A stretch of 8,157 bases of DNA, from the NCBI GenBank assembly GCA_024641835.1, contig JAHECH010000159.1:1-8157 (forward strand). The letters are read 5' to 3'. The notes below the pieces were generated by a model. It searched no databases, was not told the origin of the DNA, and saw only the letters and a list, made by a program, of their open reading frames with translations. Both the position numbers and the translations under genes were made by a program. This DNA is from Deltaproteobacteria bacterium. Its GTDB lineage: Bacteria > Desulfobacterota > DSM-4660 > Desulfatiglandales > HGW-15. Below are positions 1 through 4,367 of the stretch, piece after piece. The number at the start of each line of letters is the position of its first letter. Position 1 is the first letter of the stretch.

Positions 1-1385
1 CGGTCCATCGCTTTTTCCAGGAGCTCATTGGAGTCTGAATCAAGCTGGCAGAATTTCCTGATCTGGCGGCTTGTCATGTTTGCATTCGTATGGATTTTTG
101 TTCTCTGGAAACGGCTCGCCTGGGTCTCTCTCGCCATCTTGACCCTCTTGAGCACTTCCGCTGATGTTTGACCCCCATCATTGACCGCAAGATCTTTGAA
201 AGGAACAGGGGGTACCTCCATGTGGATATCGATGCGGTCCAGGAGGGGGCCTGAGATTTTAGAGCGGTATCTCTGGATCTGAAGGAAGGTGCATGCACAT
301 TCCCTTTTCTGGTCCCCCATGAACCCGCACGGGCATGGGTTCATGGCAGCCACGAGCATGAAGTTAGCGGGGTAGGTGACCGATGAACTCGCCCTGGAAA
401 TCGTTACGTAGCCGTCTTCCATGGGTTGTCTCATCACCTCCAGGACGTTTTTCTTGAATTCCGGCAATTCATCCAGGAAAAGCACGCCGTTATGCGCAAG
501 GCTCACTTCCCCGGGTCTTGGTACCTGTCCTCCTCCGATCAGGCCTGCATCAGAGACGGTGTGGTGTGGAGAGCGAAAAGGACGGGTGTTGACGAGACCA
601 TGTCCTCTGGGCATGAGACCCATGACGCTATAGACCTTGGAAGTTTCCAGGGCCTCCTCAAAGCTGAGCTCAGGAAGAATCGTGTGAAGCCGCTTGGCGA
701 GCATGGTCTTGCCCGCGCCGGGAGGCCCTATCATGATCATGTTGTGGCCGCCCGCAGCGGCAATTTCCATCGCTCTTTTCACATTTTCCTGGCCCCGCAC
801 GTCAACCAAATCCACCTCGTGTTCAGGCTCCCTGAAGATCTCCCTTGAGTTCATCCGGAATGGTAGGATGGGCGACACTCCTGAGAGAGCTTCGATCAGC
901 TGATTGAGCGTTAGAATAGGATAGACGCTGATCCCGTCTACGACAGCAGCCTCCACGGCATTTTCCACGGGCAGGTAAATCCCCTTGAGCCCGTTCTCCT
1001 TGGCCATGATCGCTATGGGCAGGGCGCCTTTAATCGGCCTGAGCAGGCCATCCAGGGAGAGTTCACCCAACACCAGATGGTCCGCATAGGAGTACCTTGA
1101 CACAAGGCCTGTAGCCGCCAGTATCCCGAGGGCCATGGGAAGATCAAAAGCAGAGCCTTCCTTTTTCACATCTGCCGGCGCCAGATTCACTGTGATCCTG
1201 TCCGCAGGGAAAGAGTATCCGGAATTCTTAACAGAAGCCTTGACCCTTTCCTTGCTCTCCCGCACAGCGCCTTCTGGAAGACCGACTGTGGCAAAAGAAG
1301 GAAGTCCCTGAGAGATGTCCACCTCCACTTCCACTATGTAAGCATCAATTCCGATGACGGCGCTGCTCAGAACCTTGGCGAGCAT
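1..1385 (-). CDS. comM: ComM/YifB-family AAA+ ATPase (Mg-chelatase-like), 3' end cut by window edge
   Basis: This frame is open from an ATG at 1385 (complement) to the window edge, giving about 461 residues. The family is usually near 500-510, so roughly the last 45 residues lie outside. An in-frame TAG two codons upstream and a GGGAGA at 1395-1400 support this start. Residues 1-170 form the Lon-like/ChlI N-terminal domain. Walker A is GPPGAGKT at 220-227 and Walker B is VLFLDE at 301-306. The family cysteine cluster (C351, C353, C363, C365) and the GPLLDRIDIH segment at 379-388 are present, so the ATPase core looks intact. In naturally transformable bacteria ComM is a hexameric helicase that promotes branch migration of incoming DNA. 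In other species the role of this homologue is unclear, and annotation as a protease is not supported by its biochemistry. It is transcribed divergently from rpoZ. Identity is secure; competence in this organism is not implied. Confidence 0.95.
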   Translation of the reverse strand, partial: MLAKVLSSAVIGIDAYIVEVEVDISQGLPSFATVGLPEGAVRESKERVKASVKNSGYSFPADRITVNLAPADVKKEGSAFDLPMALGILAATGLVSRYSYADHLVLGELSLDGLLRPIKGALPIAIMAKENGLKGIYLPVENAVEAAVVDGISVYPILTLNQLIEALSGVSPILPFRMNSREIFREPEHEVDLVDVRGQENVKRAMEIAAAGGHNMIMIGPPGAGKTMLAKRLHTILPELSFEEALETSKVYSVMGLMPRGHGLVNTRPFRSPHHTVSDAGLIGGGQVPRPGEVSLAHNGVLFLDELPEFKKNVLEVMRQPMEDGYVTISRASSSVTYPANFMLVAAMNPCPCGFMGDQKRECACTFLQIQRYRSKISGPLLDRIDIHMEVPPVPFKDLAVNDGGQTSAEVLKRVKMARETQASRFQRTKIHTNANMTSRQIRKFCQLDSDSNELLEKAMD

Positions 1386-1554
1386 GACAGGCTATCTCCC
1401 TTTTCGGGCTTGAGATGAGCGAAATTCGGTCATTAGTCAGTGCAAAATTCGTTCCGTAGGTGTCTCCAAAAGAGTCCCTAAACGGTTATGAAACGAAACA
1501 CGATCGAGAGGGCACATCACATTTACCAGGGATTTAGAGGCCTTAGCCCCAATT

Positions 1555-1612
1555 CTTCGACTTGATTAATTTTCAAGAGGCTTTACTTTTATTATTGTAA
1601 AAGCAGTCGAAG
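1555..1612. repeat. Nested inverted repeat (possible three-way junction)
   Basis: The outer arms CTTCGACT (1555-1562) and AGTCGAAG (1605-1612) are perfectly complementary over 8 bp. Inside them lie two smaller stems: CTTGA/TCAAG (1561-1577, loop 7) and CTTTTA/TAAAAG (1586-1603, loop 6). If the outer stem is taken as 6 bp, all three can form together as a three-way junction. No T-run follows, so it is not a typical intrinsic terminator. Function is unknown, and one 8-bp pair in a region this size could arise by chance. Confidence 0.45.
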
Positions 1613-1687
1613 CGCAATCGCTGTCGCATCGATGAAAGTGCACCGGGGGTCATCGGAAGTGCCATGTTGCGGGCACATCGAAAAATC

Positions 1688-1718
1688 TTTACATGCTTTA
1701 AGAAAGGTGATACATAAT
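1688..1718 (+). promoter_or_regulatory. Candidate sigma70-type promoter for rpoZ-dnaJ-dksA
   Basis: TTTACA at 1688-1693 resembles a -35 box (5 of 6). Downstream, the AT-rich TACATAATAA offers either TACATA at 17-bp spacing (weak match) or CATAAT at 19-bp spacing (5 of 6). A start near 1725 would give a leader of about 75 nt before the rpoZ ATG. The match is reasonable but not ideal, and it is the best candidate seen in this spacer. Confidence 0.45.
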
Positions 1719-1798
1719 AAAATTTATTTTTCTCCGCCTCTTATACCCCTATAAACCAACTTGAGAGGCAGTCGGGAAGAGATCGAGGAGAGACATCT

Positions 1799-2089
1799 AT
1801 GGCACGAATCACTGTAGAGGACTGTTTGAATCAAGTCAACAACCGTTTCGCTCTCATTCATATGGCTGCAAAACGGGTCAGACAATTGAGAAAAGGAGCG
1901 GAGCCTACCATCGTTTCGAAGAATAAGGACATCGTGGTGTCCCTCAGGGAGATTGCCGCAGGCCATGTGAAAAAGCTCGACAGGAGAGACGAGAGCTCTC
2001 TCGTGGGAGCGGAGGTGGAGGCCTTGGCCCCGGGATCGGATGAACAGGCTCCCGCGCCTGACGAAACAGATGAGGAAACGGCACTATAG
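1799..2089 (+). CDS. rpoZ: DNA-directed RNA polymerase omega subunit
   Basis: The 96-residue product matches the omega subunit, which helps the beta' subunit fold and joins the RNA polymerase core. Family landmarks are the N-terminal MARITVED, NRF at 15-17, AAKR at 23-26 and LREIAAG at 49-55. Residues from about 72 onward form an acidic, alanine- and proline-rich tail of the kind that varies between species. The N-terminal MAR motif, which in E. coli contributes to the ppGpp site at the beta'-omega interface (site 1), is present, so ppGpp binding is plausible. AGGAGA at 1786-1791 with a 7-nt spacer fixes the start. It is the first gene of a tight cluster, with dnaJ beginning 11 nt after its stop. 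Length is close to the E. coli protein (91 residues). Identification is secure; ppGpp responsiveness is inferred from the motif. Confidence 0.96.
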   Translation: MARITVEDCLNQVNNRFALIHMAAKRVRQLRKGAEPTIVSKNKDIVVSLREIAAGHVKKLDRRDESSLVGAEVEALAPGSDEQAPAPDETDEETAL

Positions 2090-2100
2090 GATAGCTACCG

Positions 2101-3210
2101 ATGTACAAGAGAGACTATTACGAGGTCTTGGGTGTTGCCCGCGATTCGAATGAAGAAGAGATCAAGAGAGCTTACCGAAAGCTCGCTATGCAATATCACC
2201 CCGACCGAAACCCTGGAGAAGAGGAGGCTGAAGAGAAGTTCAAGGAAGCGTCTGAAGCGTATGAAGTTCTGAGAGACGATGAAAAAAGGCAAATTTACGA
2301 CCGCTACGGCCATGAGGGACTTGCAGGAACAGGGTTCCGGGGTTTCAGCGGTTTCGAGGACATTTTCAGTAGCTTCGGCGATATCTTCGAGGACTTTTTC
2401 GGTTTCGGCACGAGAACGGGAAAGAGAAGTCGCGCGAGAAAGGGCAACAGCCTCCGCTATGACGTTGAGATCAGCCTGGAAGATGCCTTTCATGGCAAAG
2501 AAAAGGAAATATTATTCAAGAAGTGGGGGTCGTGCGAATCCTGTCATGGATCAGGCATTGCACCAGGAAAGAAGCCCAAGATTTGTGCCACTTGTGGGGG
2601 TAGGGGACAGGTGGTGCGCAGCCAGGGGTTTTTCCAAATCAGCACCACATGCCCGGCGTGCCGCGGCGAGGGCCGGATCATTACAGATCCATGCCTGGAG
2701 TGCCACGGCAAAGGCAAGCTTAGAGTGGAGAGGAAGATCACTGTGAAGATCCCCCCGGGAGTGGACACAGGGTCTCAGCTTCGACTTCAGGGAGAGGGGG
2801 AATCAGGAGAATACGGCGGCCCCTCGGGCGATCTATTCGTGGTCATTCATGTCACGGAACACGAGTTCTTCAGGAGAGAGGGGGAGCACCTTCTCTGCGA
2901 GGTACCCATATCCTTTGTCCAGGCGGCCATAGGAAGTACCATCCAAATACCTGTGATCGGAGAGGACGGGATTCACGACCTGGAGATACCGGCCGGCAGT
3001 CAGCCGGGAGACGTCTTTACCCTCTCAGGCCTTGGGATGCCCGGGCTTCAGAGAGGCAAGAGAGGCGACCTTTTAGTGAGAGTGAATGTCAAGATTCCGA
3101 AGAAACTGAACCAGCGCCAGAAAGAGCTTCTGGAGGAGTTCTCAATGAGTGAAGGAGTGAAAGCGCCAAAGTACGAAAAAAGCTTTTGGCAGAAAATAAA
3201 GAAGTCTTAA
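2101..3210 (+). CDS. dnaJ: Type I DnaJ co-chaperone (Hsp40)
   Basis: The 369-residue protein has the full DnaJ layout. The J domain (about 4-70) has the HPD triad at 33-35 that stimulates DnaK ATPase. A Gly/Phe-rich linker with repeated F-x-D-I-F patterns covers about 70-105. The zinc-binding region has four C-x2-C pairs (C145/C148, C162/C165, C184/C187, C198/C201), each in the usual C-x2-C-x-G-x-G setting. The C-terminal substrate-binding and dimerisation domains follow to about 345. All zinc ligands and HPD are intact and the length is normal, so it should be functional. It acts in the cytoplasm, handing unfolded clients to DnaK. The gene sits between rpoZ and dksA rather than beside dnaK or grpE, so it could be the main DnaJ or a second copy; the window cannot tell. 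An AGGA that overlaps the rpoZ stop (2088-2091) is the likely ribosome site, suggesting translational coupling. No heat-shock promoter or CIRCE element was seen. Confidence 0.95.
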   Translation: MYKRDYYEVLGVARDSNEEEIKRAYRKLAMQYHPDRNPGEEEAEEKFKEASEAYEVLRDDEKRQIYDRYGHEGLAGTGFRGFSGFEDIFSSFGDIFEDFFGFGTRTGKRSRARKGNSLRYDVEISLEDAFHGKEKEILFKKWGSCESCHGSGIAPGKKPKICATCGGRGQVVRSQGFFQISTTCPACRGEGRIITDPCLECHGKGKLRVERKITVKIPPGVDTGSQLRLQGEGESGEYGGPSGDLFVVIHVTEHEFFRREGEHLLCEVPISFVQAAIGSTIQIPVIGEDGIHDLEIPAGSQPGDVFTLSGLGMPGLQRGKRGDLLVRVNVKIPKKLNQRQKELLEEFSMSEGVKAPKYEKSFWQKIKKS

Positions 3211-3228
3211 GGGGTTTTTAACAAAGCC

Positions 3229-3594
3229 ATGTTGAGTCAAAAGAAACGGGACTACTTCAGGAGCCTTCTCAATGAGAAGCTTGAAGAGTTGCTCCATGAG
3301 GCTAACAAGACGGTAACCGGCATGACTTCTTGGGAAGAGACTTACGCAGATCCGACGGACAGGGCTGCGTTGGAGTCGGACAGGAATTTCACCCTAAGGA
3401 TCAGGGACAGGGAAAGGAAGCTCATCGCCAAGATCAAGGAGGCCTTGGAGAGGATTGACACCGGGACCTACGGTATTTGCGAGCTCTGTGGCGAGGAGAT
3501 CTCACAGGCAAGGCTGAAAGCAAGACCTGTGACCACCCTCTGCATTGATTGCAAGAAAAGACAGGAAACGGAAGAAAAGCTCAAGGGATTATAG
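3229..3594 (+). CDS. dksA: RNA polymerase-binding transcription factor DksA
   Basis: The 121-residue protein aligns without gaps to E. coli DksA from residue 31 onward, using an offset of exactly 30. It lacks only the first 30 residues of the E. coli protein. The coiled-coil tip motif D-x2-D-x-A (D41, D44, A46; E. coli D71, D74, A76) is intact. So is the zinc finger (C84, C87, C105, C108). Residues matching the E. coli ppGpp site 2 contacts are also kept (R61, L65, K68 and K109, matching R91, L95, K98 and K139). It should bind in the secondary channel of RNA polymerase and, with ppGpp, redirect transcription of rRNA and biosynthetic promoters. The gap from dnaJ is 18 nt. The ribosome site is weak (AAGGGG at 3209-3214, 14 nt from the ATG), so coupling to dnaJ is possible. 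Without the E. coli comparison it could be called merely TraR/DksA family, but the D-x2-D-x-A tip favours true DksA. Confidence 0.95.
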   Translation: MLSQKKRDYFRSLLNEKLEELLHEANKTVTGMTSWEETYADPTDRAALESDRNFTLRIRDRERKLIAKIKEALERIDTGTYGICELCGEEISQARLKARPVTTLCIDCKKRQETEEKLKGL

Positions 3595-3617
3595 CATCTC
3601 CCCCGCCTGGATCTGCC

Positions 3618-3646
3618 GTGTTTTCCCCCTTTCGTGTTTTCGTGAT
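3618..3646. repeat. Octamer-based repeat, copy 1
   Basis: Read on the minus strand, this is a run of 8-nt units: CACGAAAA, CACGAAAG, GGGGAAAA, then CACGG. The 26-bp portion 3621-3646 recurs at 3731-3756 with two mismatches, and 17 bp of it (3630-3646) are identical. Short A-rich CACGAAA units like this are, from memory, common in intergenic DNA of related bacteria; that has not been checked here. Confidence 0.6.
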
Positions 3647-3730
3647 TCACTCCTTTTGCTTCCTTGTTTTTCCCACTCTCTTTCCTTCGCTTAGTCCCTT
3701 ACCCATAAACCCAAAAAGGCTAATTCCTCC

Positions 3731-3756
3731 TTTTCCGCGTTTCGTGTTTTCGTGAT
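3731..3756. repeat. Octamer-based repeat, copy 2
   Basis: This is the second copy of the element at 3621-3646, exactly 110 bp downstream and in the same orientation. On the minus strand it reads CACGAAAA, CACGAAAC, GCGGAAAA. The sequence between and beyond the two copies is not similar, so this is not a 110-bp tandem duplication. Confidence 0.6.
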
Positions 3757-3840
3757 CTGTCGTTGAGTTTTTTGTTTTAGTCACCATAGGCGCTTCAGCT
3801 CATGCTGTCCACTCTGCCGGAAGGTGGTCTCTCCCAAAAA

Positions 3841-4003
3841 CGAAACCGAGCGCCCCTGACGGGGCTTGAGGACTGGCGCTAACGCGCCTTGAGGAGCGGG
3901 CAGAAGATCCGCCCTTGAGGGAAGAGACGAAGTAGTTGCCTCAAGCGAGGCGAAGCCGAGCGCTCCTCGAACGGAACGAAGTGGAGTGCTCCTCAAGCGT
4001 AGC
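3841..4003. repeat. Symmetric inverted-repeat array with interspersed hairpins
   Basis: Three TTGAGG boxes (starting 3866, 3889, 3915) are followed by three reverse-complement boxes: CCTCAA (3939), CCTCGAA (3965) and CCTCAA (3991). Spacing is 23-26 nt, and the boxes pair around one centre near 3930. Small GC stems lie beside the first three: GCCCC/GGGGC (3852-3865), GGCGC/GCGCC (3875-3888) and GGGC/GCCC (3898-3914). A 26-bp-spaced direct repeat (from 3958 and from 3984) and a 17-bp direct repeat with two mismatches (3841-3857 and 3951-3967) overlie this. As RNA the block could fold into a long branched hairpin. It may be a dispersed repeat element or part of a structured transcript. Confidence 0.6.
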
Positions 4004-4050
4004 GATCCCAATATGGTTCGGATGGCTATTCCCGGGAAGCCCTCCGCCCG

Positions 4051-4079
4051 CCTCACCCCGCCCCTGCGGGGCCTCACCC
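4051..4079. repeat. GC hairpin flanked by direct repeats
   Basis: The stem GCCCC/GGGGC (4060-4072, loop TGC) lies between two identical CCTCACCC octamers (4051-4058 and 4072-4079). The stem arms are the same as those of the hairpin at 3852-3865, suggesting the same repeat family. No T-run follows on the plus strand. Confidence 0.5.
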
Positions 4080-4207
4080 ATCACCTAAAGCTGATTGCCG
4101 GGCAGCGACTTCTTCGTTTCTCTATTTTGAAAGAGACCCCCGTGGCCCGGGTGTTCATAGTTGGGCAGGCACAGGAAAGGTTTAGGGTGCAGGGCGCGGC
4201 CTACTCC

Positions 4208-4224
4208 GCCGAAGTAACTTCGGC
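4208..4224. repeat. 17-bp palindrome
   Basis: GCCGAAG and CTTCGGC form a perfect 7-bp stem around TAA (extendable to 8 bp around a single A). It is followed by ACGAAGGCTGG, which repeats part of the arm. It is not followed by a T-run, so a terminator role is unsupported. Confidence 0.5.
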
Positions 4225-4282
4225 TACGAAGGCTGGACGGTGCAAGGAAAAACAATCAATGCGATAAGATATTCAACCGCAC

Positions 4283-4306
4283 ACCGTGTACCTTGGACCG
4301 TGTACC
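4283..4306. repeat. Tandem direct repeat ACCGTGTACC
   Basis: The decamer ACCGTGTACC occurs at 4283-4292 and 4297-4306, a 14-bp period. It lies 28 bp upstream of the -35 box of the next gene. That could make it an operator, but the period is not a helical turn multiple, and similar GGTACACGGT strings are, from memory, common intergenic repeats in related genomes. Confidence 0.5.
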
Positions 4307-4333
4307 GTCTGTGTAAATACTCTCTCTTCTCTT

Positions 4334-4361
4334 TTGAACCACATCCGGAATGTGTTATGAT
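4334..4361 (+). promoter_or_regulatory. Sigma70-type promoter, possibly giving a leaderless mRNA
   Basis: TTGAAC (4334-4339) and TATGAT (4356-4361) are separated by 16 bp. The -10 box matches the consensus at 5 of 6 positions and the -35 box at 4 of 6. Transcription would start about 7 nt past the -10 box, which is the A of the ATG at 4368. No Shine-Dalgarno sequence lies ahead of that ATG or of the one at 4350. Confidence 0.6.
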
Positions 4362-4367
4362 CCTTCT

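Larger units (their letters stand above)
1386..1798. other. Divergent intergenic region between comM and rpoZ
   Basis: These 413 bp separate the two divergent starts. No coding frame was recognised in them. They contain a nested inverted repeat (1555-1612), a smaller stem GTGCC/GGCAC (1659-1663 with 1672-1676), the self-complementary CATCGATG (1627-1634) and, close to rpoZ, an AT-rich promoter-like stretch (1688-1721). No convincing -35/-10 pair was found for the comM direction. The stretch is longer than a simple back-to-back promoter needs, so it may hold regulatory sites or a small transcript, but nothing specific is recognisable. Confidence 0.6.
3595..4367. other. Repeat-rich non-coding region between dksA and the nucleotidyltransferase fusion gene
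   Basis: This stretch of about 770 bp has no convincing gene on either strand. The first part (3595-3780) is pyrimidine-rich and carries two copies of an octamer-based repeat. The middle (3781-4080) is GC-rich and dominated by short hairpins and inverted repeats. The last part holds a 17-bp palindrome (4208-4224), a 10-bp direct repeat (4283-4306) and a promoter (4334-4361). No stem followed by a T-run was found after dksA, so its transcription end is not obvious. A 98-codon frame exists on the minus strand over 3781-4077, but its arginine/leucine/proline/serine-rich product simply follows the repeats. The mosaic looks like an accumulation site for dispersed intergenic repeats. Confidence 0.6.

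Noticed and set aside
426..848. A 140-codon plus-strand frame inside comM
   Set aside because: It is antisense to the AAA+ core of ComM, including Walker A and Walker B, and is explained by that gene.
2095..2746. Two frames overlapping dnaJ (132 codons minus, 155 codons plus)
   Set aside because: Both are shadows of the J domain, Gly/Phe and zinc-finger coding sequence, which is intact in its own frame.
3621..3756. Possible CRISPR-like array
   Set aside because: Only two copies, with an 84-bp gap, no further units and no cas genes in the window.
3595..3780. Intrinsic terminator after dksA
   Set aside because: Several T-runs are present but none follows a GC-rich stem, so no terminator can be placed.
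3781..4077. A 98-codon minus-strand frame in the repeat-rich spacer
   Set aside because: The translation follows the repeats and is arginine/leucine/proline/serine-rich with no family resemblance. It has no clear ribosome site. A repeat-borne pseudo-frame is more likely.
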